Positions 34,242 to 45,082 of a DNA stretch of 64,000 bases are shown here, in pieces. The notes under the pieces were generated by a model. That model was not told where the DNA came from. It searched no databases and was given only the letters and a program-made list of their open reading frames with translations. The translations under genes were made by a program, and so were the position numbers. Origin of the DNA: Aradus depressus (lineage: Eukaryota > Arthropoda > Insecta > Hemiptera > Aradidae); contig OY759218.1 of NCBI GenBank assembly GCA_963662175.1, forward strand, positions 4,828,001 to 4,892,000. Direction: 5' to 3'. Position 1 is the first letter of the stretch, and the number at the start of each line of letters is the position of its first letter.

Positions 34242-34790
34242 GAGTGGCGGCGGTAAGGAGTAAGTTGATTAGTTGCCATGTTTAGCCAATTAGGGAGTTA
34301 AGGGTAGATCAGGTCTCTAATTGACACCGGCATTAAAATGCTATTACCTACCCAATCAACCAGTTACCTGCCTTTTTACGCATTGGAAGGAATCTCGCCT
34401 TCCTGAATGGACGACCAGGTCAACGAGGGAAGTGTAACGAGTGGTTTACTTCAAATCTGAACTTATCATGTGGCTCTAAGGTCTGTGCAGTACCCTGGCT
34501 TCAGCAGCAACAGTATTTCAGTCCCCCCTGGAATGAGTGGCCGTGGTAGGGAGTAAGTTGATTAGTTGCCATGTTTAGCCAATTAGGGAGTTAAGGGTAG
34601 ATCAGGTCTTTAATTGACACCGGCATTAAATTGCTATTACCTACCCAATTAGCCAGCCACCTGCGCTTTTTCACATAGAAAGAAATCTCGTCTTCCAGAA
34701 TGGACATTTTAGGACCTGGTTCATGACACAAGTATGACGAATGGAGACCCTGCCCTCAGCAACAACAGTCTTCCAGTCCTCGATGTCCAC
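34242..34790. repeat. Tandem duplication of a ~293-bp GC-richer unit
   Basis: ggagtaagttgattagttgc and ccatgtttagccaattaggg occur at about 34257 and again at about 34550, followed each time by ggtagatcaggtct and ttacctacccaat. Identity is high at the start and falls toward the end. The second unit runs into a GC-richer stretch to about 35280 that I could not identify. Confidence 0.85.
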
Positions 34791-35290
34791 TCTGTCTGAG
34801 GCGTCTTCTCTACTCCTTCCTCCAGGCTTGCCATTCAATGTTTTTCAAGAACCTCTGTTGCTGTCCGTTTGCCTGGATGATCGCTATCAGGTGAATGAGC
34901 TCGATAGTTTCTAGCCTCCAAGAGTCCCACATACAAGCCATTCATTTGAAGTGCCCATGTGGAAAGAGGGAACCGCCCCCTTGACCTCTGACGGATTGCA
35001 CCGCCTCCCCTTGTCGCAGGGACCACTTTATCCAGTCGAGCGTGAGCAATAAAAAAGACTATTGGGAAGGCCTTAACTACCGCCGACCACTTTTCTGTTT
35101 CCCCTTTAACCACCGGCAACAATTTTTTGGGGTTGATCGAGTCCACGAAAAAGCACCCGTGTGTTAGACCTTAATCACTAGAAACGCACGTAAATGTGCC
35201 TTAACCACCGCCGTCGACGAGGGGTTGACTTTGACCAATAAAAACACCCATGTAGAAGACACTTTTACTGATCCAACGTCGAACTTTCGA
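34791..35290. other. GC-richer stretch, unassigned
   Basis: A 103-codon minus ORF (34835-35146) lacks recognisable motifs. Repeated phrases (taaccaccg, aaaaacaccc/aaagcacccgtgtg) suggest degenerate internal repeats. Confidence 0.35.
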
Positions 35291-35491
35291 ATAATTATAT
35301 ATTTTTCCCCAGTCCCTGTGAATGAGGTGTTTTAAATGAGGGGTCTTCAAGATATGGCCTTAGATAGTCATAGTAAGAAATTGTGACTCATTGGCTTTAA
35401 CTACGAGGTCATATTGTCTATTACCATGGTAATTATTGGTACATATTAAAATTTATTATTTGTGAGCTGATTTTTTCTTGTGTTTTTGCAG

Positions 35492-35700
35492 TGTGGACGC
35501 TCGGAATGGGACAGTGGACGGAGGTCGACACTGGTCAGACGAGAAGTGGCTTGGAAATCGAGGCTACTTCCAAGCGGGGCACATCCCAGCACGACTCACG
35601 ATCGAGAGTGTTCGGGACACGGACCGAGGGATGTACCGTTGTCGAGTTGACTTCAGGAAGTCCCCTACCCGAAACACTAAAGTCAACCTCACCGTCATAT
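35492..35700 (+). CDS. Sidestep-like Ig receptor, internal exon B (second half of Ig1)
   Basis: This 209-nt exon completes the first Ig domain. The acceptor is tgtttttgcag ending at 35491 and the donor is ATAT/GTAAGT. The reading frame has no stops and holds [18 protein letters not shown], then [20 protein letters not shown] with the D-x-G-x-Y-x-C signature of an Ig F strand, and ends KVNLTVI. This order, with PIYSVDAR at the exon join and RVDFRKSPT after the cysteine, is characteristic of Sidestep proteins. The exon ends one base into a codon (phase 1). The preceding intron is 14.4 kb and consists almost wholly of repeats. Frame continuity across both junctions makes a pseudogene unlikely. 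Confidence 0.88.
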
Positions 35701-36169
35701 GTAAGTACAATTTCTGAGTGTGTAAACAAAGAACTTGCGTAGCTAGTACATGAAAGGTTTTCATTGGAGTTACCGTTAATTAACTATCAGTAATTAATTA
35801 TTTTAGGTTCAGACTGTTTTTTCCATTATCATAAATCTGTGTGTATAATTTTAAGTCTCTGGGACAATCTTTGTCGTCACAATATCAGCAAACACGTATA
35901 AAAACAGGTTTTTTTTTGTTGCATTTTTGCCTTTAAAAAGACGAGATTCCTATAAATATGATTTACTCGTAATTAATAATTTACACGTAATAAAAATAGT
36001 AACACAATTACGGAATTTCAGCTCGGGGAGTAACAAGAACACTTTTACTCACATAAATTTCATCTTCTTGTTTCTTACATCCCATACATTTAATTTCACA
36101 CTTCTAAAACTTATAAATCTTAAAACCGATGATTTTTAAAAGAGCCGAACCCATTTCAAAAATCCCCTC
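35701..36169. other. Intron sequence after exon B
   Basis: AT-rich sequence with no recognised repeat until an F1 copy begins near 36180. Confidence 0.5.
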
Positions 36170-36890
36170 AGACGCCATAAAAAAGAGGACAGAGTTATAA
36201 AATCGGCCAAAAACTCGATGCGAAGTTTTCAACGCAATTTCATGTTTTCCGACTTCCTGGTTCCGAAAATGAAAAAAAAAAGTCTATTATGCGTTCGAAA
36301 AATATCTATGTGTGGGTTTGTGAACACGACAACTCCCGATAGAATGAATGTATCGACACGAAATTTTATATGTGTATCCAGAACCCCCTAACGACAACAT
36401 GTTCAATCAAATCGACCAAAGGGAAGGGGGCGGATAAGGGGGGAGACATAACACAAATACTCTAATAACTGCCGTCTTATTAAATGTATTGACAGGAAAT
36501 TTCATATGTAAATCAAAGCGTGGAATCAGCCGAAGGGGAGGGTGTGATCGGAAGGGGTAGAACTCAATCCAATCCAATTAACTGCCAATGTAATAAAAGT
36601 ATCGACATGACATTTTATATTTAAATTCAGAACCTAGATGACACCTATTAATTTTCCACGAAATCGGTCGAAGGGAATGAGAGGATAAGAGAAGAGGAGC
36701 TCGACTTAAATACCCTAATAACGGCCGATATAATGAATATATCGACACAAAATTTAGAGAACACACTACGTAATGAAATATTGAGTTTTAGCCGAAACGG
36801 TCGATTGGCTTTGAAGGGAGAGCGAAAGCCTAATTGATTAAAGGGGAAGTACATAGTTGGTGATGCACCGATGACATTTTCTTATATTTT
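36170..36890 (+). repeat. Long F1 element copy (plus)
   Basis: One of the most complete copies: gttataaaatcggccaaaaa, tgaacacgacaactcccgat, atgtatcgacacgaaatttt, three further sub-units, then gaagggagagcgaaagccta and ggggaagtacatagttggtg+atgcaccgatg. Confidence 0.85.
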
Positions 36891-37962
36891 TTACATCTAA
36901 CCAATCTTTTTGTTAAGGATTGAGATACGTAAAAACTTGGTAAAGAAATTCTTCAAGGCTCTTCCCTACTTTTGGATTGCTGTTAACTAGATAATAATAG
37001 ATATTGAATACCTCCTCAAGTCTGCAGCTCCTGTCTGTGTGCACGGACTTTAGTATAATAATTATCTAATCTAAAACTTGAAAGTAAAAGGTTTTTCTCC
37101 TGTTGCTAATAAACTCTTTAATAAAGAAAAGGCCAGTTTTACTTGACCTAACATTATATTAAGTTAAAGTTCAGTTTATTATGAAGAGAACCAACTTAAT
37201 TAAAACTTATTACAATCCACTTTAATGCCGTGTATTAGCTGTAAGAAAAGAGGAGTTTTTCTATATAACTTGTCCAAAAGAAGACCTTTTCCCTAGCTCT
37301 AACGTTTTCCTTTTTTCACCTCATTAAACAGACACTTAACTGTTTTTCATTTCTTTTTTGCTTTTTTTATTTTCTTTTCCAGAATCACTTTATAACCAAG
37401 CAACAAAATTAGCCTAAAAAAACTTCTATAATTGTTCCAAGAAGTTAGTGAACGCTCAATATCTGCGTCAAGTGAAGAATGTACATAGGCCATCTCAAAG
37501 AGGAATGGGAGACTGAGGCCAAGCCTTGTTAGACTTATATTCATAATTAGAGAAGGACTGACCAAGGACCAAGGATGTAACAGAAAGGAGGAGAGATGAG
37601 ACTATAACTAAAATGTTACTTCGTTGGTTTCGTCACATTTAGTTGTAATGTCATATATATATACTCAAATCTAGCATACATAAACTCATCATTAATGTAT
37701 AATGTTAATACAGGTTCTGAAGAAGTCACACTAAGTGCCGAAATCTTGACAGAAATTCTCCAATTTTGTTTTTATCGACCATAAGCCTGATCTCTCCTCC
37801 TTCCCATAGTCCTATTGATATTTATTTCCGTCAAATCATATATTAAAATGTATACATCAAAAATTATACATAAACATTTATTATGACAACAATAGGAAAT
37901 AAAAATATGTGGTGTGGCCATCACTGAATTTCCTTATATCAACCACTTTTGTACAAGGTTGT
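36891..37962. other. Mostly unassigned sequence
   Basis: A LINE B-like inverted tail (gatatttatttccgtcaaat) lies near 37810. Nothing else is supported. Confidence 0.45.
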
Positions 37963-38313
37963 TGTTATTGGGGGCCGGTAGCTCAGTGGTATACGTGCTT
38001 CCTTACTGAGAACAAGATCGTCGATTCGAAACCCGGCCGAGCCCCTTAGTTTATTTTATCTGGGAGGTAAAATAAACTTAAGCCCGCCGTCCTTCGGATG
38101 GGACGTTAAGAGATGGTCCCGAGCACGTGCGATGCTAGGTACTCGTTTAAGACCTCTTTATCTTAGGTAACTAAAGCTGAGTAGGCAATATTTAGGACTC
38201 CCTTAGTAGAGTCGGACTCATGTCCACCTGAGCGACGAATGAGCGCTCTAGTAGTAGGCGAAATGACCCTGTAATTAAAGCCCGGGCATGAGTCATAATA
38301 ACTAACTAATGAG
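37963..38313 (+). mobile_element. tRNA-derived SINE, full-length, 9-bp target duplication
   Basis: Flanked by caaggttgt at 37954-37962 and 38314-38322. The head has an A-box-like tagctcagtggtatacgtgc and a B-box-like gtcgattcgaaaccc. The body contains ccgtccttcggatgggacgt and cgagcacgtgcgatgctagg, and the tail is catgagtcataataactaac followed by taat. This is the reference copy for the family in this window. Confidence 0.92.
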
Positions 38314-38329
38314 CAAGGTTGTATAATAA

Positions 38330-39275
38330 GTGGTTTCTATCAAAAATGTTGCTTATTAAATTTCCAATCGCTAATATGTGCTCAGATTTGAGGTAGGAGT
38401 CTCGAACTGAATGCTATATGACACTTATTCTAAAATATTTTTTTTTTAAATATATTTTTTAATAAAAAACTAACAATAGTATAAAACATTCCTAGGGGCG
38501 CCATAATTTTGATCGTATTGGTCCTATCTCAATTTTTTTTTTTTTTTTTATTCTTTATTTTGAATATTTACAATCGGTCAATCACCATAAATAAATGTCA
38601 TGTCGGTAAGAGTGGACAATAGTAATACTAAGTAAATGATAACAAAATGCATCAACTATGACATATGCCTTACATTATACAAAACAATAAATAAAATATG
38701 TACAGAGTTAGTTAGTTATTATGACTCATGCTCGGGCTTTAACTACGAGGTCATATCGCCTACTACCAGAGCGCACTTTCGTCACTCTGGTGGACATGAG
38801 CCCGACTCTACTGTGGGAGTCCTAAATTTTGCCTACCCTAAATTTTGTATTCACGGTCTTTGAAGAGTACCTGACATCGTATAGGCTCGGAACCATCGCT
38901 TAACCTCCCATCCGAAGGACGGCGTGCTTAAGTTTATTTTACCTTGCACATGAAGTAAACTAATAGCCTCGGCCGGGTTAAAAATATGTACAGATAAATA
39001 CAAAATAAGTTTAATCAAATAATAAAAATAAATAAATAAAAATAATGATAATGAATAATGAATAGAAAATAAATTAATATAAAAAAATAAAATAAATATT
39101 TCAGAATAAGTGCCTTACAGTTCTCAGTTCGAGAACCCTATCTCAAATCTGAGCACAAATAGCGACTGAAAATTTAATAACCAACATTTTTTGTAGAAAC
39201 CTAACTTTTTCGATGGGACTAACCGTTTTCGCGTAAATCTAGCAAACCTATAAAATAAGTTCGTTTCAAAACGGC
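38330..39275. repeat. F2 copy split by a LINE 3' end that itself carries a SINE
   Basis: F2 sequence (gatcgtattggtcctatctc+aa) at about 38510-38532 resumes at 39137 (cctatctcaaatctgagcac). Between them lies a minus-strand LINE 3' UTR (T-run, then attctttattttgaatattt) with a 10-bp flanking repeat cctatctcaa. That LINE piece contains the SINE at 38707-38980. Confidence 0.75.
38707..38980 (-). mobile_element. tRNA-derived SINE (minus) inside LINE 3' UTR, 14-bp target duplication
   Basis: Flanked by aaaatatgtacaga at 38693-38706 and 38981-38994, a perfect 14-bp duplication. The tail gttagttagttattatgact is at the left, as expected for a minus insertion; the right end stops at the B-box region (ggccgggtta), so the tRNA-like head is truncated. 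Confidence 0.92.
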
Positions 39276-39284
39276 AGTTATTAA

Positions 39285-39565
39285 GGTTTTTGTGTTACGC
39301 CCCCCCCCCCCCCCCCCCTCTCCCCACTCTCTTACCTAAACTCTCTTCCTCTTGGCCAAGTTGGCTGAAAATCTTATGGGGTTCTTGATATGAATCTAAA
39401 ATTTTTTGTCGATAAGTTCATTTTATCAGTAGTAGTCGTGTTCACAGACACACAGACACCACACATAGAAAATTTCTTTTTTCATTTTTGACATCAGGGG
39501 ATCGGAGAATTTGAAATTGCAGTGAAGACTCAACGTCAGATTACTGACTGATTAACCTGTGAAAG
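39285..39565 (-). repeat. F1 element fragment (minus) with poly-C
   Basis: ttattaaggtttttgtgtta, a C-tract at 39300-39318, tggctgaaaatcttatgggg, gtcgataagttcattttatc. Confidence 0.72.
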
Positions 39566-39842
39566 TTAAAAACACCTGAAGTGGTCATGTGACATGAGTC
39601 CATAAGGAATTAGTTATATAAATTGAAGTTCATAAAAAAATGAGGTATAATCATTCTGTTTTTCTTAGCTTTAAGAAAATTTTCAAAAACATCTGGTTCC
39701 TGGATCTGACAAGAAGAATAGTCCATCCGGAAATTGCTGGGAAATGCTTCCCGATTTCCCGAACCTCGAACTCCACTCTCTACCAGAGTAAAATCTTTCT
39801 GAAAAGGCCGACTTGCAAAGATTATTTTCTTATGAATCTAGA
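39566..39842. other. Unassigned sequence
   Basis: An ORF opens at 39640 but its downstream half is SINE sequence. No motif was recognised in the upstream half. Confidence 0.4.
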
Positions 39843-39985
39843 AGGCGCCGGTAGATCAGAAATAGCGTGCTTACCTATTGAGTTCAAGAGGTCTTTTATC
39901 TGCGAGATGATAAAACCTTGAGTACTTCGTCCTTCGGATGGGACCTTAAGCGATGGTCCCGAGCCTGTACCATATCAGGTATGGA
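39843..39985 (+). mobile_element. Degenerate SINE copy
   Basis: gccggtagatcagaaatagc resembles the SINE A-box head and cgtccttcggatgggacctt the body. It stops at about 39980. Confidence 0.72.
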
Positions 39986-40094
39986 TACGTCATACAAATC
40001 AAAATAGCTTATAAATTGTATACCTCAAGTGACTTTAAATTTTAGAACACATATGCGATGAATAGTAATTATTGTTTTTTTAAATAAATAATAG

Positions 40095-40365
40095 AAGATA
40101 CGGTAGCTCAGAGATAGCGTGCTTGCATACTGGGCTAAAGATCACGGGTGTGAAACCCGGCCGAGGGAGGCCCTTAGGTTTTTTATTTGGAAGGTGAAAA
40201 AACCTAGAGCACGCCGTCCTTCGGATGGGAGGTTTAGCGATGGTCCTGAGCGTTAAAGACTCCTACCCTAGGTGAATAAAAATTTAGGGTAAGCAAACTT
40301 TAGGACTCCCATAGTAGCGTCGACTCAACCAGAGCAAGCACTCTCGTAGTCGTCCATATTACCTA
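40095..40365 (+). mobile_element. tRNA-derived SINE copy
   Basis: cggtagctcagagatagcgt (A box), gtgtgaaacccggccgaggg (B-box region), ccgtccttcggatgggaggt and gtaagcaaactttaggactc. The tail is lost beyond about 40362; a short AAT tract follows. Confidence 0.85.
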
Positions 40366-40960
40366 ATAATAATAATAATAATAATTTTATTACCAAAGAA
40401 ATTCTTCATAATTTATTGGTAACGTCAATCTTTTCCATTTTTTACTTACATTTAAAATTAACAAAATCATTCATACTATAAAAACACTCCTTTCTTAAAA
40501 ATTCCTTTATATTTTAATTAAAGTCCCTATCACTCAAATATAGATTATTTTTCTGCCCACTGATATCAAAAACATTTTAAGGCACTTAAGCCCTTTGAGA
40601 CACCAAGAGGCCTTTAAGACACTCGAGTCCCTTTAGGCCACCTGTGTATTAGTAATTGTTATTAAAGTCCCTTTAGGCCACATGGTTACTTACAACAATT
40701 ATAAAAGACATAGAAAGCACTTCAGGCGCTTAAGACAATTTAACTTTTGAAATTTTTGTTAGCCTTGAAAATGGGGGCCTATAACTAAGTAGCACGTGAC
40801 CTGTTCTACGCGGATTTACATTTTATTATGTCTCTATAAGTTGTCATTCTTTTTTAGCTCTAAAATGGCTATAACTCGAAAACCGTTCAACCTAAAATGA
40901 CGCGGTTTTCCTAAATTTTCGAGACTACAATTTGAATTTTGATTTTGATTTTGGTTTCAG
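40366..40960. repeat. Unassigned, repeat G copy and F4-type word before exon C
   Basis: Repeat G lies at about 40560-40745 (tagtccctttaggccac-type words). At about 40862-40905 aatggctataactcgaaaac+cgttcaacc resembles the core word of the F1/F2/F3 families. The exon C acceptor follows. Confidence 0.5.
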
Positions 40961-41074
40961 TGCCCCCGGAACAGCTGAGCGTCCTAGATGAAAGAGGGGA
41001 TCACATTCCGCACTACATCCTCGGTCCTTACAACGAAGGATCCACTGTCAACATTACTTGTATTTCTACTGGAG
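40961..41074 (+). CDS. Sidestep-like Ig receptor, internal exon C (start of Ig2)
   Basis: This 114-nt exon opens the second Ig domain. The acceptor is ttggtttcag ending at 40960 and the donor is GGAG/GTGAGT. It reads PPEQLSVLDERGDHIPHYI, then GPYNEGSTVNITCISTG, where ITC carries the first cysteine of Ig2. The linker PPE...V.D..G and the GP..EG....TC spacing match the Ig1-Ig2 boundary of Sidestep proteins. It enters with two bases of a split codon (T+TG) and leaves one base (G) for the next exon, so exons B, C and D stay in frame. An F1 copy starts within about 50 bp of the donor. Confidence 0.86.
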
Positions 41075-41099
41075 GTGAGTGAGCACAACAAGCCTAAGG

Positions 41100-41345
41100 G
41101 AGGATCCTATTTTTAAGAAATTAATTGCTCACTTCAAATACCATAATAACTGCCGATGTAATTTATCGACACAAAATTTATTATGAGGATTAAGGAGCCC
41201 CTATGTAAGTCAACTGTTGAATATTAGCGCAAAGGTCGACTGGTTTTGGAGGGGGAGCGAAAAGTTAGTTGATGAATTTGTTCTGGTTAAGTACCTACAT
41301 TGCTGGTCATTCACCGATGATATTTTTATTTTAGTACATTGATGA
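41100..41345 (+). repeat. F1 3' half (plus) just after exon C
   Basis: ccataataactgccgatgta, gacacaaaatttattatgag, gagggggagcgaaaagttag and tgctggtcattcaccgatga. Confidence 0.8.
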
Positions 41346-41372
41346 TAACCTGTTTTTAACTAACAGTTCTTT

Positions 41373-41640
41373 ATAACTTCTAAGTTGAGAAACGCGGACA
41401 TATTGTGGAAACTTGTAATAAATAAATAAAACAAACTTATTTTTGAAATATTGTCTATTCCACTAAAGATATATACATATATAACTACCGGTTTCGGCTT
41501 TATACCATCGTCAGGTCTAGTTATGAGTTAGAGTTCATAACTAGACCTGACGATGGTATAAAGCCGAAACCGGTAGTTATATATGTATATATCTTTAGTG
41601 GAATAGACAATATTTCAAAAATAAGTTTGTTTTATTTATT
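41373..41640. mobile_element. Penelope-like foldback with two hammerhead-like cores, 12-bp target duplication
   Basis: Flanked by taacagttcttt at 41361-41372 and 41641-41652. A perfect inverted repeat occupies 41420-41641 with 107-bp arms and an 8-nt loop. Each arm holds ctgacgatggtataaagccg followed by aaacc. That is the CUGANGA...GAAA hammerhead core with a 3-bp helix II (GGU/GCC). Such ribozymes are known in the terminal repeats of Penelope-like elements. Confidence 0.82.
41547..41574 (+). ncRNA. Hammerhead-ribozyme-like core (plus arm)
   Basis: CTGACGA at 41547-41553 and GAAAC at 41566-41570 are separated by a short helix II. A self-complementary ccgg segment follows, as in the minimal helix III hammerheads of Penelope-like elements. 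The mirror core is on the minus strand at about 41487-41514. Confidence 0.65.
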
Positions 41641-41652
41641 TAACAGTTCTTT

Positions 41653-42219
41653 CGTTTTTTTAATATTATCTTCAATAGACTTTGAGATATTTACAATTTT
41701 TTTAAAAATGATTTCCCAAAATAATGCCTCATTTATTTATTTTGATAACCCACCGATTAATGCTAATATAAATATATTTTTTTTAAATTATCTCTGACAG
41801 AGGGATTTTCCTCCGATCCGAGTAGATAGAAATAGCAAGATCTAGAGCAGGGTACCCTTATGGTTACCCATATCAGTATATCCTTTTACCCACCCATGAC
41901 TTTTTTCTTTGGTTTAATGTCGCTTCAACGGCTGAGTTTATTAGCAACTGGATTTCTACAGGTAGCCGTCTAGTGTAGTAATCTTTGTGTAGTGGCCATG
42001 ACCAATATATATATTTTTCTTCGATGAAAGCTTATACATAAAACAAAGTATTTTTCTATTTACTCAAGATATACCCTTTTGACTTTGACTCGAAGATAAC
42101 TACATCTTTGATTTTTTAAGGCTCGAAACAACATACAGACGGAATAAGTCTGTATTTTTTACTTCTTCAGCAATAATAGGGGAAGTTATGTAATAGGTCA
42201 AAAATTACGAAACCCAAAA
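41653..42219. other. Unassigned intron sequence
   Basis: No supported feature until ggggaagttatgtaataggt near 42179, an F1 start. Confidence 0.45.
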
Positions 42220-43160
42220 TAAAAATGTCCTCGGTGAATCACTGGCAATGTACTTGAATTAATCAACCAAGTTTTCGTTCTCCCTCGTAATCCAAGCTGA
42301 CAAATTGGTTGAAAATATATAGTTAGTTACCTTACACAGGGACTTCTGAATTCTCATACTGATTTTCGTGTCGATATATTCAATCGGCGGTTATTCGAGT
42401 TTTCTAGTCTAGCCCTCCCCTCTGCCCCCTTTCCCTGTGGCCTGAAAATCAACCGGCATTCTTCCTAATTGGGACCTGGAGCCACATATAAAATTTGATG
42501 TGGATACGTCATTACATAGGCAGTTATTAGAGTTTTGAGTACATCTCCCTTTTTCTGCCCCTCCCCCCCCCCCTTCCCTTTAGTCGATTCGGCTGAAAAT
42601 TGATAGCAGTCGTCCCTATGTGGTTTTGGATTCAGATATGAAATTCCATGTCGATATATTCATTACTATAAATTTTTTAATGTAATAGGCTAAGAAAATA
42701 TTAGCACAAACTATTGGGAACTAGTTTCTTTTATTAATTATAATATTCAACTGAACATTTTATATTATTCATAAACATGTGACTTTTATACTAACAGTGA
42801 GATTGCCATCTTAACAATTACAACCGCATTTATTGGGATTTTTGTGTGGTTTGGTGTTTCTAACTTAATACCTTTATTCCCATTCACATTTAGACCAGAT
42901 TTTTTTCATTTTTGGAATCAGGAAATGGAAAATATGAAATTTTGTTGAAAACTCCACTATCAAATTTTTCACCGATTACATAACTTCTACTATACTTCAT
43001 ATAGCTGGCTGGGGTAATTAAGAAAAAATGTATATGTGTGTGTGTGTCTGGTAACACTATAACTCCCAACTCAATGAATAAATCGACACAAAATTTTATA
43101 TGTGGATCCAGAACCTCATAAAGAAGACAACTATCTATTTTCAGCCAAAGGAAAGGCATT
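42220..43160. repeat. F1 copies (minus 42220-43010, plus start 43010-43160)
   Basis: The minus copy begins ggtgaatcactggcaatgta and runs through cgtgtcgatatattcaatcg and catgtcgatatattcattac. It ends cttcatatagctggctgggg, where a plus start begins (tgtgtgtgtctggtaacact). An AT-rich insert of about 200 bp interrupts it near 42670-42880. Confidence 0.75.
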
Positions 43161-43464
43161 GATTATTTATAAATACACTCTACTATTGACCGGAGTGAGA
43201 TGGGGATGGGGTGCCACGAATAAAGTAAACGGTTAAAGGCTCCAGTAAACGTGTTTTTCTTTAGAAAGGTAGGTTAATGAGTAAAATTGTGATGAGTATT
43301 CTTAGATCCAAGACTGAGAAATATGCATTCATTAATATAACCTTACTCTTACTGGAATCTTACTCCACGTTTCTCTCCTCACGCATTCTCTTCCTGTAAG
43401 ATGGAAAGTACATGTTTTTACCTACTGCTATTAAATAATATAAATGATAGATATAGATACTCTA
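43161..43464. other. Unassigned sequence
   Basis: No supported feature. Confidence 0.4.
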
Positions 43465-43796
43465 GTTAGTTAGTTATTATGACACATGCCCGGGCTTTAA
43501 CTATGAGGTCATATCGTCTACTAACAGAGCGCTCTTTCGTCGCTCTGGTGGACATGAGTCCGATTCTACTAAGGGAGTCCTAAATTTTTATTCCCCTGGA
43601 CCAGGGGTCTTTAACGAGTACCTGACATCTTACAGGCTCGGGACCATCTCTTAACGTCCTATCTGAAGGACGGCGTTCTTAAGTTTATTTACCTCCCAGA
43701 TAAAATAAACTAACGGCCTCGGCCGGGTTACGAACCCGCTTTCTTACCTCAATAAGCATGCACGCATACTACTGAGCTACCGGCGCCCTCGTAAAT
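43465..43796 (-). mobile_element. tRNA-derived SINE (minus), near full-length
   Basis: Tail gttagttagttattatgaca at the left; A-box end gctaccggcgccc at the right; B-box region ggccgggttacgaaccc. A 7-bp repeat tactcta lies at 43458-43464 and 43797-43803. Confidence 0.88.
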
Positions 43797-45074
43797 TACT
43801 CTATAAAAGAGAAGGACTATACAAGTTAACTTATAAATTATAATAATTTGTAAAAACTAAGATAATGGAAACAAAACAAAACAAAGAAATTAAACTAACC
43901 TGGTAAAGGAAATTGAATCTTAATAATAAAAGATCTTGGGGATGGGGCGGTCGTAAAGTAGAGACGTCAAGTTAGTTGTCTCGTCACAGTACAGCTGTAG
44001 GATCCGTCTTGTAGGGCTTCTTGACCAATATTTGCAGTAAGGGCTGAGGGCACTTCTGTTCAGATGTCCAAACTTGACTTGACTGTAGTCAGGTGACCTG
44101 GTGAACTATGGCCGCAGTGACCTCTACTGGCCACCGTCCCAAGTATAGTCACTTCACTCATTGACGTCGCCCATCATTTCACTTCGAGCCTTAGTACGGT
44201 CTCGCTAATTTTCATCGTATAATTACGCCATCCAAGACGAAAGTATCCGAACCTCAACCGGACGGCCACCCTGCAAGATTGGCTGAAGAACCCTGTTAAA
44301 GAAAAATATAAGAAAATACTAGACTTTCTTCAAGACGTTGAAGTAGTCATTTTATTTATTCAGAATCTGTGAATCTTTTACCTTTTACAAATCTTCTTTT
44401 TTCTATAATTCATTACTTTACTTATAATCTTTATAGTTTCAGTATAGTTTGTAATTGAGCTGTCAATAATAAAAAAAAAAAGCCATTCTTTCTTTCATTT
44501 CTTGTTTCCTATTTTCCTATTCTATTCCTATTTTCCGAAGGGCTTTCTTTATTTGCAAGAGGTTCTTTCCCTTTATATATCTTACCGATTATTAAATTTT
44601 CAAATATCGCCGCAACACAGTTCGTCCGCCCTTGGAAAATCAGGAGTTGAGTGTAGAAGCCAACCCTCTTCACAATGAAGGAGACATGATTTTACTCACG
44701 CAAGTCAGGTTTAGATACAGGATATAGAAAGTTCAAAGTTGACCTCAGTTTATCTGTAGTTCGGGTCGTTTCATTGCCCTAACCATGTTCTTGGCAAGCT
44801 TGAAGCTTGGAAAAGGCAAACCATGAATTTCAATAGCTGTTAAGGACATAAAGGAAGTCCACCCGTCTCATTCTCTATTCGTTCGCAACTTATGAATACC
44901 TTTACAAACTTGGAATTAGCTCCCCACCACATATTCATGACCAATGACCAAATGAAATTTTCATGTGGGGCTATTATCTATAAATATTTAGATATCCTCC
45001 CGCTTCTTCTGTTATCAGAATTTTGAAATTTAAAAGCTCACATTACATGCTGTTGAAATTTGATAATTCTATGT
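43797..45074. other. Unassigned intron sequence
   Basis: No coding motif or member of the families named here was recognised in about 1.3 kb. Confidence 0.45.
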
Positions 45075-45082
45075 CTTATACC

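Noticed and set aside
37970..38045. Functional tRNA gene
   Set aside because: The acceptor and anticodon stems do not form properly, and the unit is flanked by a 9-bp duplication with a SINE body and tail.
39640..39921. 93-codon ORF as a gene
   Set aside because: Its second half is SINE sequence and the first half has no recognisable motif or splice context.
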